NCBI RefSeq assembly: GCF_001307765.1
Contig: NZ_LKBA01000001.1
Coordinates: forward strand, 62,001 to 126,000
Length of the DNA stretch: 64,000 nucleotides
Origin: Aliiroseovarius crassostreae
GTDB lineage: Bacteria; Pseudomonadota; Alphaproteobacteria; Rhodobacterales; Rhodobacteraceae
Reading direction: 5' to 3'
This document shows, piece after piece, positions 51,160 through 60,693 of the stretch. The notes under the pieces are model-generated. The model worked only from the letters and a program-made list of their open reading frames with translations, searched no databases and was not told the origin of the DNA. How positions within the stretch are numbered: the stretch's first letter is position 1; every line of letters begins with the position of its first letter. The position numbers were made by a program, and so were the translations under genes.

Positions 51160-52714
51160 CAACCCGGCCTCCTTGGTCGAATATCCAAAACAGCAGGAGG
51201 GACAGCCCCAACAGCAGCACCGCTGCCGCCGCCGCATCCGCCATGCGATAGGCCCCCATCAGCCGGTAAAGCTGCAGGGGCAGGGTTGCGTTATCCGGAG
51301 CGGCGAACATGGCGATCACGCCAAGATCCCCCATGGACAGCGCAGCGGCAAGCCCCAGCGCAAACCCGATTGGACGGCGCAGACGCGGCAACCAGAGCAG
51401 CCGCAGCCGGGCCCTGCCGGTCAGGCCCAGCCCATCCGCAAGCGCCCCGTAATCGCGTTCGACGCTGGCCAGCGCCGGGGTCAGAACGCGCAGGGCAAAA
51501 GGCAGGCTCATCGCGGCGTTCACCAGGGCGGTGACCGGCAGGGCGAGGTCGGAGGGGCGCAGGAACGGGAAGATCATGATGAACAGCCCGGTGCCGATCA
51601 CCAGCGGTGACGCGGCAATGGTCAGATAGCCGACCCCCTCAACCAGACGGGATCCGCGGCGCACGGCAAGGGCGGCAATGGGCAGGGCGATGAGAAGGGT
51701 GAGCGCGGCAGACCCCAGCGCGACCATGAGCGAGCGGGCTGCGGCCAGCCATACGCTTTGCGGCAGGGACCACAGGCCGGGCAGCCCATTTGCAAGGATC
51801 ATGGACAGGGGCAGGATCAAAAACAGCGTCGCCAGCGTGATGGCCGCGATATCAAGCAGCTTCTGCGCCGCTCCGTCATCCCAGCGCAGGACCGCCCGAT
51901 CGAGCCCGGCGCCGCTGTCATGGGGGATGGAAACGCGAAACGCCACAAAGGCAGCGACCGCACCCAGTGCAAACTGCACCAGCGCCAGTTTCGCCGCACG
52001 GCCCAGATCAAAGTCAAAGCGAAACGCTTCGTAGATCGCAAGCTCCACCGTGGTCGCTTTGGGGCCGCCGCCCAGCGCCAGCACCACGGCAAATGAGGTC
52101 AGGCAGATGAGGAAAATCACGAGGAAAGCGCCCGGCAGCACCTCGCGCAGCATCGGGCGTTCAAGGGTGCGAAAAATGTCCCGCGGCCCCATGCCAAGAG
52201 AGGCGGCAAGGCGGAACCGCTCGGCGGGGATCGCGAGCCAGCCCTGCAGGATCAGGCGGGTTGCCAGCGGCAGGTTGAAAAACACATGCGCAAGGATCAC
52301 GCCATGGTAGCCATAAATGGAAACAGGCTCTAATCCAGCCCAAATCAGGGTTTGTGACAGGATGCCCTTGCGACCGAACACCGAGATCAGCCCCAATACG
52401 GCCACCATCACCGGCAGGATGAACGGAGCACCCAAAAGGGTGACAAGAGTTGCGCGGCCGGGAAAACTGCGCCGTGCCAGGGCGCGGGCAACGGGGATGG
52501 CGAGGGTGACGGAAATGAGCGCAGAAAGTGCCGCCTGCCAGAGGGTGAAGCGGATGGCGGACCAGTCACGGGAGGCCAGCGCGCTGCTGTCTTCGGCATA
52601 CAGCGCCACGACGCCCAGCGTGCCAAGCGTCAGGCAAACCACCCCCCCCAGAGCAATCAGCCCGAGGGTGGTGGTGCGATTTATGTGGCTTACTGCGCGG
52701 ATACCGCCAGCCAT
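51146..52714 (-). CDS. thiP: Thiamine ABC transporter permease
   Basis: A 522-residue permease with about twelve helices and two inner-membrane-component EAA-type loops (SLGMGPRDIFRTLERPMLREVLPG; DGLGLTGRARLRLLWLPRLRRP). This double-length arrangement is characteristic of ThiP and the FbpB-like transporters. It overlaps thiB and thiQ, so the three are translated together. Confidence 0.92.
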   Translation of the reverse strand: MAGGIRAVSHINRTTTLGLIALGGVVCLTLGTLGVVALYAEDSSALASRDWSAIRFTLWQAALSALISVTLAIPVARALARRSFPGRATLVTLLGAPFILPVMVAVLGLISVFGRKGILSQTLIWAGLEPVSIYGYHGVILAHVFFNLPLATRLILQGWLAIPAERFRLAASLGMGPRDIFRTLERPMLREVLPGAFLVIFLICLTSFAVVLALGGGPKATTVELAIYEAFRFDFDLGRAAKLALVQFALGAVAAFVAFRVSIPHDSGAGLDRAVLRWDDGAAQKLLDIAAITLATLFLILPLSMILANGLPGLWSLPQSVWLAAARSLMVALGSAALTLLIALPIAALAVRRGSRLVEGVGYLTIAASPLVIGTGLFIMIFPFLRPSDLALPVTALVNAAMSLPFALRVLTPALASVERDYGALADGLGLTGRARLRLLWLPRLRRPIGFALGLAAALSMGDLGVIAMFAAPDNATLPLQLYRLMGAYRMADAAAAAVLLLGLSLLLFWIFDQGGRVDADR

Positions 52715-53670
52715 TCTTCAAGGGCTGCGTCGCGCACCATTTCAGCTTTGTCCGCCGGGATCAGCAGCGATTTGGCCGGTTTGGCGAGCGTGTCAAACCC
52801 GTCGGGCAGGCCAGCTGCCGGGGTCACAGCCGGATACATCCAGTTGGTGGTTGGGATGATTGACTGGAACGCATCCGAGGCCACGAAGGCCAGGAATTTG
52901 TCGGCCAGCTCCGGCTGGTCCGTGCCGGCGATTTTGCCCGCCACTTCGACCTGCAGATAGTTGCCTTCGTCAAAAGCGGCGGCGGCTTTGCTGTCGTCTT
53001 CTTCCGCGATCAGGTGATAGGCGGGGGAGGTGGTGTAGCTCAGCACCATGTCGGCCTCCCCCTCCAGGAACATGCCGTAAGCTTCGGACCAGCCTTTGGT
53101 CACAGTCACGATCTGGTCGTTCAGGCCGGCCCACGCGTCAGGGGCCTTGTCGCCATAGACGTCTTTCACCCACATCAGAAGGCCCAGGCCGGGGGTTGAA
53201 CTGCGCGGATCCTGAATGACGATTTTCAGCTCGGACGCGGCCAGTTCGTCAAAGGATTTCGGCGGGTTGGTCACTTTGGTCTTGTCATAGACAAAGGCGA
53301 AGTAACCCCAGTCATAGGGGATGAAGGTGGTGTCGGTCCATTCCACCGGCACGGACCAGTCCGCCGTGACGCCATGATCGGCGAAAAGCCCGGTGGCTTT
53401 TGCGGCGGCGGTCAGGTTGGTATCCAGCCCCAGCACCACGTCGGCCTCGGTGCGTGCGCCTTCGAGTTTGAGGCGCGACAAGAGTTCGGCCCCGTCCCCC
53501 ACGGCGACAAATTGCAGGTCACAGCCACACTCGGCCTCAAACGCTTTTTCCACCGCCGGGCCGGGGCCCCAGTCGGATGTGAAGCTGTCATAGGTATAGA
53601 CGGTGAGGGTTTCAGCATGTGCAGCGCCAGCAATCAGCAATGCACCTGCGACAAGGGGAGTTCTTTTCAT
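52690..53670 (-). CDS. thiB: Thiamine-binding periplasmic protein
   Basis: A 326-residue solute-binding protein with signal peptide (MKRTPLVAGALLIAGAAHA) and ThiB-typical strands (LTVYTYDSFTSDWGPGPAVEKAFE, DWGYFAFVYDKTKV, QDPRSSTPGLGLLMWVKDVYG). It delivers thiamine to ThiPQ. The Met at 53670 is favoured over 53676. A TPP riboswitch lies about 55 bases upstream. Confidence 0.93.
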   Translation of the reverse strand: MKRTPLVAGALLIAGAAHAETLTVYTYDSFTSDWGPGPAVEKAFEAECGCDLQFVAVGDGAELLSRLKLEGARTEADVVLGLDTNLTAAAKATGLFADHGVTADWSVPVEWTDTTFIPYDWGYFAFVYDKTKVTNPPKSFDELAASELKIVIQDPRSSTPGLGLLMWVKDVYGDKAPDAWAGLNDQIVTVTKGWSEAYGMFLEGEADMVLSYTTSPAYHLIAEEDDSKAAAAFDEGNYLQVEVAGKIAGTDQPELADKFLAFVASDAFQSIIPTTNWMYPAVTPAAGLPDGFDTLAKPAKSLLIPADKAEMVRDAALEEWLAVSAQ

Positions 53671-53725
53671 AATCATCCTCCAATGGCGCCGGACGGGTCT
53701 GGGTGGGTTCGGATGGATGACCGAC

Positions 53726-53824
53726 CTTCCCTCCGCCGGTCTTAACCGGTTCAGGTTCTACGGGTCCGCGTATGCGCATCTCAGCCATGGATCATCCAGG
53801 GCACCCCGAGGTGGCCCCTGAATG
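53726..53824 (-). promoter_or_regulatory. TPP riboswitch (THI element) upstream of thiBPQ
   Basis: On the minus strand the conserved pieces occur in order: CGGGGTGCC, CTGAGA, GAACCTGAACCGGTTAA and CCGGCGGAGGGAAG. These match the TPP aptamer core. Ligand binding should reduce thiBPQ expression, by blocking either translation or transcription. Exact ends are approximate. Confidence 0.93.
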
Positions 53825-54050
53825 CCCGCAAATGGGGGGGATTGGCAAGGGGGCTGTGCATCCGCCATGGCCGGACCCCCAGGCAGCCGGGGCAGGCCCA
53901 TTGAAAAATCTCGGTAAATTTCGTATGTCCTGTTTCAATCTAGGAGTAGGTCCAGTGATCATCTGACACGGCACAGCCGGAATTTCATCCAATCCACCCG
54001 GTGGGCACCGGGGGGATTGTTGCGGATAGACTGAACACTCCGAGGATTTC
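53825..54050. other. Intergenic region between thi riboswitch and SDR gene
   Basis: No gene seen. Promoters for the divergent thiB unit and the SDR gene must lie here. A C-rich stretch near 54000 (cacccggtgggcaccggggg) forms a modest hairpin. Confidence 0.4.
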
Positions 54051-54842
54051 ATGACACGTTTAAACCAGAAGACATGCGTCGTAACCGGCGCAGGGCGCGG
54101 CATTGGGGCCGCCATTGCAACCGCCTTTGCCCGTGAAGGCGCGCGGGTGATTGTCACCGATATGAACCTGAAAGCTGCACAGGAGGTGGCCGCGCAGATC
54201 GGCGCCACCGCCCGTCAACTGGATGTGCGGGACGAAGGTGATTGGACAAGTTTTGCGAGGGAGTTCCCCGCAATCGACGTCTTGGTCAACAACGCAGGCA
54301 TCACCGGGTTTGAGCAAGGTCCCTGCGCCCATGACCCCGAACATGCCACGCTTGCGGATTGGTGCGCGGTACATCGCACCAATCTGGACGGCACATTCCT
54401 GGGCTGTCGTTATGCCATCGGGGCCATGCGCAAGAAGGGGGACGGGGCGATCATCAACATCTCGTCCCGGTCCGGTCTGGTTGGCATCCCGGCCGCTGCC
54501 GCCTATGCGTCCTCCAAGGCGGCGGTGCGCAATCACAGCAAGACCGTGGCGCTTTACTGTGCTGAACAGGGGCTGGCCATTCGCTGCAATTCCATCCACC
54601 CGGCGGCGGTTCTGACCCCGATGTGGGAGCCGATGCTGGGCAATGGAGCGGACCGGGAGGCGCGGATGGCCGCCTTTGTCGCGGACACGCCGTTGCGGCG
54701 GTTCGGCACGCCGGAGGAGGTGGCGGCGATCTGCGTTCTGCTCGCGTCAGACGAAGCGACCTACATGACCGGGAGCGAAATCAATCTGGATGGGGGGATG
54801 CTGGCGGGCAGCATCGCTGTTCCGGGGCGATCGGGGGCGTGA
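54051..54842 (+). CDS. Short-chain dehydrogenase/reductase (SDR)
   Basis: A 263-residue classical SDR with the NAD(P)-binding TGAGRGIG (residues 12-19), NNAG near 83, catalytic Ser in NISSRSG and YASSK (Tyr-x-x-x-Lys) near 151-155. The C-terminal [13 protein letters not shown] is typical. An aspartate after the second strand (VTDMN) favours NAD over NADP. Substrate unknown. Confidence 0.92.
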   Translation: MTRLNQKTCVVTGAGRGIGAAIATAFAREGARVIVTDMNLKAAQEVAAQIGATARQLDVRDEGDWTSFAREFPAIDVLVNNAGITGFEQGPCAHDPEHATLADWCAVHRTNLDGTFLGCRYAIGAMRKKGDGAIINISSRSGLVGIPAAAAYASSKAAVRNHSKTVALYCAEQGLAIRCNSIHPAAVLTPMWEPMLGNGADREARMAAFVADTPLRRFGTPEEVAAICVLLASDEATYMTGSEINLDGGMLAGSIAVPGRSGA

Positions 54843-54902
54843 GCTCCTCTTGCGGCCGTGTCGCCCCCCTTGTCCTCCCCGTGCCCCTCTTGACCTGTCC
54901 CG

Positions 54903-54940
54903 CATATTGCGCGATGTGAGCGATAACATCACGCAATATG
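54903..54940. promoter_or_regulatory. 15-bp inverted repeat directly before an EamA gene
   Basis: CATATTGCGCGATGT (54903-54917) and ACATCACGCAATATG (54926-54940) are inverted arms with one mismatch and an 8-base spacer. The right arm ends ten bases before ATG 54950 and just before its ribosome site. It could be an operator or an RNA hairpin affecting translation. Confidence 0.6.
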
Positions 54941-54949
54941 GAGAGGGGC

Positions 54950-55915
54950 ATGCCCGCCACCCAACGCTCCCCGCTTGGCGGGCTCGGATACGCTTTTGCC
55001 GGTTTTGCCGTCTTTGCCACCCATGACGCGGTGATCAAGGCGCTTGGGATGAGCTATTCCGTGTTCCAGATCATCTTTTTCGCCATGCTGTTTGCCTTTG
55101 TGCCGATGGCCATGGTGATGCTGGCGGATCGGCAGGTGGATAATTTTCGTCCCAACCATCCTTGGCTGATCCTGTTGCGGGCGCTGTCTTCGGTGATTGC
55201 CATGGCGTCGGCGTTTTATGCGTTTACCGTCCTGCCCCTGGCTGAGGTCTATGCGCTGCTGTTTGCCACGCCGCTGTTGATCACCGCCCTGTCCGCCCTG
55301 CTGCTGGGAGAGCCGGTGCGCCTGCAACGCTGGGCGGCGGTTCTGGTGGGGCTTGTGGGGGTGATTGTGGTGCTCCGGCCCGGCGTGACCGAGATATCCA
55401 CCGGTCACATTGCAGCTTTGACCGCAGCCTGCATGTCGGCGCTGGGGTCGATCATCATGCGCCGGATCGGCGGGCAGGAGCGCACGGCGGTGATGATCCT
55501 TTACCCGATGCTGTCCTCAATCCTGTTCATGGGGGCGGCCTTGCCATTTGTCTATGTCCCGATGGGGCTGTCCGATCTCGGGCTGTCGGCGTCGGTGGGG
55601 CTGATGTCGGTTGTTGCGCAATTCTGTCTGATTGCGGCCTATCGTGCGGCCCCTGCCGCGGTGGTGGCGCCGACGCAATACAGCCAGATCCTCTGGGCGA
55701 CGGTGTTCGGTGCGGTCTTTTTTGCCGAGTTCCCGGATATCTGGGTCGGGGTTGGGGCAAGTATCGTGATCGGGTCGGGGGTGTTCATTGTCTGGCGTGA
55801 AAGCCGTCCAAAAGTGTCAGCCCGCAATCCGATCCTGCGCAATCCGAATATGCGCTATGATGCCGGGGTCAGCCCGAAGCCCAAACACCGCCGGCCAGAG
55901 GCGGAGGGGGAATAG
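54950..55915 (+). CDS. EamA-family (DMT) transporter
   Basis: A 321-residue membrane protein with ten predicted helices and two EamA repeats (about residues 10-140 and 155-285). The first has TVLPLAEVYALLFATPLLITALSALLLGEPV and the second TQYSQILWATVFGAVFFAEFPD. DMT transporters export diverse metabolites, and the substrate cannot be told. ATG 54950 (gagagggg upstream) is favoured over the ATG at 54938 within the inverted repeat. Confidence 0.88.
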   Translation: MPATQRSPLGGLGYAFAGFAVFATHDAVIKALGMSYSVFQIIFFAMLFAFVPMAMVMLADRQVDNFRPNHPWLILLRALSSVIAMASAFYAFTVLPLAEVYALLFATPLLITALSALLLGEPVRLQRWAAVLVGLVGVIVVLRPGVTEISTGHIAALTAACMSALGSIIMRRIGGQERTAVMILYPMLSSILFMGAALPFVYVPMGLSDLGLSASVGLMSVVAQFCLIAAYRAAPAAVVAPTQYSQILWATVFGAVFFAEFPDIWVGVGASIVIGSGVFIVWRESRPKVSARNPILRNPNMRYDAGVSPKPKHRRPEAEGE

Positions 55916-55975
55916 GGGCGCTGCCCCTCGCCGCTGGGCGGCTCACCCCGGGATATTTGCTGCAAGAGGAAGAGG
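55914..55975 (+). repeat. Intergenic dispersed repeat, copy 1
   Basis: It starts with GGGGCGCTGCCCCTCGC, passes through CACCCCGGGATATTTGCTGC and ends AAGAGGAAGAGG. A related copy lies at 57841-57904 in the opposite orientation. The GGGGC-GCT-GCCCC start forms a small hairpin. It follows the EamA stop and precedes aroC. Confidence 0.65.
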
Positions 55976-56076
55976 GCGCGCCGCTTTTTGCAACAGGCAT
56001 CGGGGCCGGATGATCAAGCAATCTTTCCTTTCCCGCCTTGCCCCGCTATCAGGGGAGCAAGCAAAGGAGCGCGCCC

Positions 56077-57177
56077 ATGTCGATGAACAGCTTTGGTCAT
56101 GTTTTCCGTGTCACCACCTGGGGTGAAAGCCATGGGCCTGCGCTTGGGGCCACGGTGGATGGCTGCCCGCCGGGTGTGCCGCTTGAGGCCGGGATGCTGC
56201 AGGTCTGGCTGGACAAACGTCGTCCGGGACAGAACAAACATACGACGCAGCGCAATGAACCTGACCAGGTGCGCATTCTGTCCGGTGTTTATGACGGTAA
56301 GACCACCGGCACGCCGATCCAGTTGATGATCGAAAACACCGACCAGCGGTCGAAGGATTATGGCGAGATTGAAAAGACATTCCGCCCCGGCCACGCGGAT
56401 ATCACCTATCATCAGAAATACGGCATTCGTGATCCGCGCGGCGGCGGGCGGTCCTCGGCGCGCGAAACCGCGGCCCGTGTGGCGGCTGGCGGGGTGGCGC
56501 GCGAAGTGCTGAAGGCGTTGGTGCCGGGCATTGAGATCAAGGGATACATGACCCAGATGGGGGAGCTGCATCTGGACCGCGACAAGTTCGACTGGGATGC
56601 CATCGACGGCAATCCTTTCTGGCTGCCCGATGCGGGCGCGGTGGCGGATTGGGAGAAGTATCTGCTGCAGATTCGCAAGGACAATGACAGCGTCGGCGCC
56701 GCGGTTGAAGTGGTCGTGCGGGGCGCTCCTGCCGGGCTGGGCGCACCGGTTTACGGCAAGCTGGACACGGACCTGGCCGCCGCGATGATGTCGATCAATG
56801 CGGTGAAAGGTGTTGAGGTCGGTGAAGGCATGGCCGCCGCCGCTCTGCGGGGCACCACCAATGCGGATGAGATCTTCATGGGGCCGGATGGGCCTGAATA
56901 CAGCTCAAACCACGCGGGGGGCATTCTGGGGGGCATTTCGACCGGGCAGGACATTGTTGTGCGCTTTGCGGTGAAACCCACCAGTTCAATCCTCACTCCG
57001 CGCAAGTCGATCACCAAGACGGGGGAGCCGATCGAGGTGATCACCAAGGGCCGCCATGACCCCTGTGTGGGCATCCGTGCCGTGCCGGTTGGCGAAGCCA
57101 TGGCCGCCTGTGTGGTGCTTGATCACCTGCTGCTCGATCGCGCGCAGACCGGGGGGCTGCGTGGCCCGATCGGCTGA
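56077..57177 (+). CDS. aroC: Chorismate synthase
   Basis: A 366-residue enzyme that makes chorismate from 5-enolpyruvylshikimate-3-phosphate, last step of the shikimate pathway. Signatures: [17 protein letters not shown] at the start, [22 protein letters not shown] near 125 and [11 protein letters not shown] near 300. ATG 56077 has aaaggag upstream. The 3' end overlaps the HD-domain gene. Confidence 0.97.
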   Translation: MSMNSFGHVFRVTTWGESHGPALGATVDGCPPGVPLEAGMLQVWLDKRRPGQNKHTTQRNEPDQVRILSGVYDGKTTGTPIQLMIENTDQRSKDYGEIEKTFRPGHADITYHQKYGIRDPRGGGRSSARETAARVAAGGVAREVLKALVPGIEIKGYMTQMGELHLDRDKFDWDAIDGNPFWLPDAGAVADWEKYLLQIRKDNDSVGAAVEVVVRGAPAGLGAPVYGKLDTDLAAAMMSINAVKGVEVGEGMAAAALRGTTNADEIFMGPDGPEYSSNHAGGILGGISTGQDIVVRFAVKPTSSILTPRKSITKTGEPIEVITKGRHDPCVGIRAVPVGEAMAACVVLDHLLLDRAQTGGLRGPIG

Positions 57178-57832
57178 AACCCTGCACGAGGCCCTTCGCG
57201 GCATCCTGTCCGACACCCTGACGGCAAATGGCCCAACCGATAGCGGGCATGACCTGGCCCATGCGGACCGGGTCTGGGCCAATGCGCAACAGATCGCTGC
57301 AGGAGAGCAACTGGCGCAACACAACCAGCTGATGGCAGCCTGCTATCTGCATGATCTGGTGACCCTTCCCAAAAATGACCCGGAACGCCACCGCGCCTCG
57401 CTCCTGTCTGTCGAAGCGGCCGCCCCCCTGCTCATGGGATTGGATTTCTCGCTGCAGGAGGTTGCGGAAATCTGCCACGCCATTGCCGCACACTCCTTTT
57501 CCACCGGGATCCCCTGCGAAACAGCGCTGGCCCGCGTGGTGCAGGATGCGGATCGAATAGAAAGCCTGGGCGCCATTGGTCTGGCGCGCTGTTTCGCCGT
57601 TTCCGGCGCGCTGGGGCGTCCACTGTTTCACCCGAGCGACCCGTTCGCAACAGATCGCACGCTCAGCGACACCGCGTTTGCCCTGGATCATTTCGCCCAG
57701 AAACTTCTGAAACTGCCTGATCAGATGCAAACCGAAACCGGGCGCATCCTTGCCCGTCAACGCGCAGATATATTGCGGCGCTTCTTGCAGGACTTGGCTC
57801 AAGAACTCGGACAGCCCGCGCCGACCTGGTAA
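57161..57832 (+). CDS. HD-domain phosphohydrolase-like protein
   Basis: A 223-residue HD-superfamily protein with metal ligands in [13 protein letters not shown] (near residue 28), [14 protein letters not shown] (near 62) and the later Asp in [12 protein letters not shown] (near 130). This matches the YedJ-like HD family of nucleotide or phosphate hydrolases. The GTG at 57161 overlaps aroC by 17 bases. The longer frame lies in aroC. Confidence 0.85.
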   Translation: MARSAETLHEALRGILSDTLTANGPTDSGHDLAHADRVWANAQQIAAGEQLAQHNQLMAACYLHDLVTLPKNDPERHRASLLSVEAAAPLLMGLDFSLQEVAEICHAIAAHSFSTGIPCETALARVVQDADRIESLGAIGLARCFAVSGALGRPLFHPSDPFATDRTLSDTAFALDHFAQKLLKLPDQMQTETGRILARQRADILRRFLQDLAQELGQPAPTW

Positions 57833-57840
57833 CCGGCGTC

Positions 57841-57904
57841 CCCTCTTCTTCTTGGCAACAATACTCCGGGGGGAGCACGCAGTGCGAGGGGCAGCGCCCC
57901 TTAC
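57841..57904 (-). repeat. Intergenic dispersed repeat, copy 2 (inverted)
   Basis: Read on the minus strand it starts GGGGCGCTGCCCCTCGC and continues through CCCCGGAGTATTGTTGCC to AAGAAGAAGAGGGG, the same pattern as 55914-55975. The two copies face each other around aroC and the HD gene. Confidence 0.65.
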
Positions 57905-58002
57905 GCTGTGGCCGCTGCCAGCGCCGTGGCCAGCACAATCGGCAGGACGTAGGGGGTGATCAGGGTCAGCAGCCCCGCAAGATATCCAAAGACCAGTTCC
58001 AT
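57901..58002 (-). CDS. 33-residue CcdA-like N-terminal microprotein or relic
   Basis: The minus strand encodes MELVFGYLAGLLTLITPYVLP, then IVLATALAAATA and a stop. It resembles the N-terminus of the thiol-transport protein CcdA (usually AGLLTLINPCVLPVLPI), but the key Cys is replaced by Tyr and the frame ends after one helix. Either a truncated ccdA copy or a small membrane peptide. No strong ribosome site can be claimed. Confidence 0.5.
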   Translation of the reverse strand: MELVFGYLAGLLTLITPYVLPIVLATALAAATA

Positions 58003-58059
58003 GGCGCCAGTTTACGCGGCGGGGCGGTTCAGGTCATGTCACGATGAGGCGGCGCTGGA

Positions 58060-58965
58060 TCACGTCCGCGTGGGAGAATGTTGCGAAACTGAGGGGGCCG
58101 GGGGCCGTTGCTTTGACAGCTGCACCATCAGGATACCGATTGTGATGATGCTCACGCCAAGAATATCAAGCCAACCCAGCGCCTCGCCCAACAAGACCGC
58201 CGCGACCGCAACGCCAAAGAACGGGTTGAGAAAGTGGAACGTGGCGGCCTTGATCGCGCCGATCCGCCCCACCAGGGAAAACCAGACAAAAGTGGCGAGA
58301 AGGCCGGGCACCAGCACCGTGTAGCTGAAGGCCGCAAACAGGCGCAGGCTGGGCGTGAAGCTGGGGGTTTCAAGGAAGGCCGCAAAGACAAAAAGCACAG
58401 CCGCCCCCACAAACATCTGCAGCCCGACAATCATCATCAGATTGCCCCCCGCACTGGCCTGACGCACCGAAAGCGTGGCCACGGTCAGCCCGGCGGCCGC
58501 GATGAAACAGAACCCGACACCCAGCAGATCCACCCCTCCTGACAGGCGTGCCCCCATGATCAGGGCCACCCCTACCACACCGGCCAACAGACCCAATGCC
58601 GCCATCGGCCGCAGCCGGTCCCCAAGCAATGTCCAGCCCGCAAAGGCCACCATCAGCGGCATGGTGGAGGCGATGATCGCGGCCAGAGAGGCCTCAACCC
58701 ATTGCATCGCCACAAAGTTCAGCCCCAGATACAGCGCGTTCTGGCACACCCCAAACACCAGCACCGCTTTCCATTGCGACCGGGACAGGCGCCAGTTCTG
58801 CCCCATCGCCTTGGCAATCCCCACACCAATCAGGCCGGATATGAAGAACCTGAGCGCAAGGGAATAGAGCGGGGGGGCGTCCGCCACGATGATCCGGGCA
58901 GAGGTGAAGGCCGACGACCACATGAGGGCAAACCCCAGCCCCATGAGAATTGCGCGAATGTCCAT
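58060..58965 (-). CDS. EamA-family (DMT) transporter
   Basis: A 301-residue transporter with ten helices in two EamA repeats (MGLGFALMWSSAFTSARIIV at the start; ATFHFLNPFFGVAVAAVLLGEALGWLDILG near the end). ATG 58965 with caggag upstream is preferred over the Met at 58992. Substrate unknown. It is followed on the same strand by the CcdA-like fragment and preceded by another EamA gene. Confidence 0.88.
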   Translation of the reverse strand: MDIRAILMGLGFALMWSSAFTSARIIVADAPPLYSLALRFFISGLIGVGIAKAMGQNWRLSRSQWKAVLVFGVCQNALYLGLNFVAMQWVEASLAAIIASTMPLMVAFAGWTLLGDRLRPMAALGLLAGVVGVALIMGARLSGGVDLLGVGFCFIAAAGLTVATLSVRQASAGGNLMMIVGLQMFVGAAVLFVFAAFLETPSFTPSLRLFAAFSYTVLVPGLLATFVWFSLVGRIGAIKAATFHFLNPFFGVAVAAVLLGEALGWLDILGVSIITIGILMVQLSKQRPPAPSVSQHSPTRT

Positions 58966-59064
58966 CTGCCGCTCCTGACTGCCGCGTTGCATGATGGCAC
59001 ATCCTAGGCGGCGACGGGGGGCGGTGGCAATGCGGGGTGAGGTTGAATTCCCTGCCCTGTCAGG

Positions 59065-59973
59065 TCAGCTACGCTTAATCGAATGGCTGCGAAAGAGCCG
59101 CCCATCCGTGACCGCCAGACCTAGGCCAATCATCGCAAACCCGGCAAAAGCCGAGCCGGGCAGACGCTCGCCCAGAAACGTCGCGCCAAGCCCGATGGCA
59201 AAAGGCGGGATCAGAAGCGTGACCAGCATCAGGTTGGCGGCACCCGCCCGCACCAGAATGGCGAAGTAGAGCACATAGGCCAGCGCGGTCGACAGGGCGG
59301 CCACTCCTATAAGTGCGCCCCATGTGGCGGGGTGCAAAGACAGGCTGGGCACTCCATCCACAAACAGCACCAGAGGCAGCATCAGCACAACGGACCCGAT
59401 CAACATGCCCGCGGCATTCATCAGGGGCGGTTGGCCTGCAAGGGTGACCTTGCCCCAGACGCTGGCAAAGGCATAAGAAAGCGCCGCCGCGATAATGGCG
59501 AGCTGGGCAAGGTTGCTGGGGTCCAGCCCGCTCAACACCCCCGGTCCCATGATCACCGCAACCCCCGCAAGACCAAGTGCTGCGCCCAGCAGTTTATTGG
59601 GGGTCAGCGGCTCATCCTTCAGCAAGATCCCGGCCACCACCGCGCCGAACATCGCCGTGGTCCCGTTGAGGATCGAAGCCAGCCCGCTGTCAATCTGTTG
59701 CTGTCCCCAGAAAATCAGCGAAAAGGGAATGGCGTTGTTCAAGGCCCCCATGACCAGATAGGCGCCCCAGATGCGCGGCGCACGCGGCAGGGGAATGTGG
59801 CGAAGGCGCAGGACACCCAAAAGGATTGGCACCGCCCAGACCACACGATGCAGGGTGATCGTCAGGGGGGGCAGCTCTCGCAGTGCGATCTCGGCAAAGA
59901 AAAACGACCCGCCCCAGACGGCAGCGAGGGTCACCAGCATCACGGCGGCAGGCAGATCAAAACGGTTTGGCAT
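59065..59973 (-). CDS. EamA-family (DMT) transporter
   Basis: A 302-residue transporter with two EamA repeats (TLAAVWGGSFFFAEIALRELPPL; LVTLLIPPFAIGLGATFLGERLPGSAF). Sequence differs enough from the copies at 54950 and 58060 to rule out a recent duplication. ATG 59973 with aaagga upstream gives the usual start. Substrate unknown. Confidence 0.88.
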   Translation of the reverse strand: MPNRFDLPAAVMLVTLAAVWGGSFFFAEIALRELPPLTITLHRVVWAVPILLGVLRLRHIPLPRAPRIWGAYLVMGALNNAIPFSLIFWGQQQIDSGLASILNGTTAMFGAVVAGILLKDEPLTPNKLLGAALGLAGVAVIMGPGVLSGLDPSNLAQLAIIAAALSYAFASVWGKVTLAGQPPLMNAAGMLIGSVVLMLPLVLFVDGVPSLSLHPATWGALIGVAALSTALAYVLYFAILVRAGAANLMLVTLLIPPFAIGLGATFLGERLPGSAFAGFAMIGLGLAVTDGRLFRSHSIKRS

Positions 59974-60054
59974 GGCAGGTCCTTTGCAACGGTCACCACC
60001 TTCGCAATTCCGCCGCACGGATACGATCCGTTTCTTGCCCTTTCGAAGAGGACG

Positions 60055-60090
60055 CAAAAAGAAAGGGCCGCCAGATGGCGACCCTTTCCG
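60055..60090 (-). terminator. Rho-independent terminator of the HU gene
   Basis: On the minus strand, stem AAAGGGTCGCC / GGCGGCCCTTT with an ATCT loop is followed by a CTTTTTG run. It sits 30 bases after the HU stop. Confidence 0.9.
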
Positions 60091-60119
60091 AATGTCTGGT
60101 CCATGAGACCGGTGAAGGC

Positions 60120-60407
60120 TTAGCCGTTCACGCTGTCTTTCAGAGCCTTGGCGATGGTCATTTTCACCACCTTGTCGGCTTCTTTTTGGATCTGCTCACC
60201 GGTGGCGGGGTTGCGCACGGTGCGGGCCGGACGCTCGCGGCAATAGATTTTGCCAACGCCCGGAAGGGTCACAGCGCCGCCGCCCGACACTTCTTTGGTG
60301 ATGATGCCCACCATGGCGTCCAGAGCGGCGCCTGCGGTTTTCTTGTCAGCGCCCATTTCTTCAGCGAGAGCTGCAACCAGTTGGGTCTTGGTCATCGGTT
60401 TCGACAT
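60120..60407 (-). CDS. HU-family DNA-binding protein
   Basis: A 95-residue HU/IHF-type nucleoid protein. MTKTQLVAALAEEMG forms the helical dimer part and LPGVGKIYCRERPARTVRNPATGEQIQKEADKVVKMTIAKALKD the DNA-bending arms with the conserved RNPATGE. It helps compact DNA and supports many recombination events. Single-gene unit with strong terminator. A ggagtg site precedes ATG 60407. Confidence 0.95.
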   Translation of the reverse strand: MSKPMTKTQLVAALAEEMGADKKTAGAALDAMVGIITKEVSGGGAVTLPGVGKIYCRERPARTVRNPATGEQIQKEADKVVKMTIAKALKDSVNG

Positions 60408-60693
60408 GTATTTACACTCCTCAATTGCCCATTACTTGGGCTTCATTGGGCGCATTTAACTGTATGTGACAGGGCGATACAACGATTTGTTGCAGGAAAA
60501 AAAAGGGAAATTCGCGGTTTTTTGGGTTTTTCCAGCTGGTCAAAGCTGAAGTTTTTTGTCTGGGGTCGGGTTTGGCCCTGCGGGTGTCGGATAAGTATGC
60601 TGTGCAACCATTGCGGGTTTACGCGAGGGAAGCTGAGCGGGCGGGAGGGCCAATTTGCCAAACCCGCTCCGGCGTCAGGCTGGGTCGGAGGGG
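60408..60693. other. HU promoter and spacer after amn
   Basis: The 286-base gap holds the HU promoter and the 3' flank of amn. It has a run of A's near 60500 and a T-rich stretch (ttttttgggttttt). No gene recognised. Confidence 0.45.
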
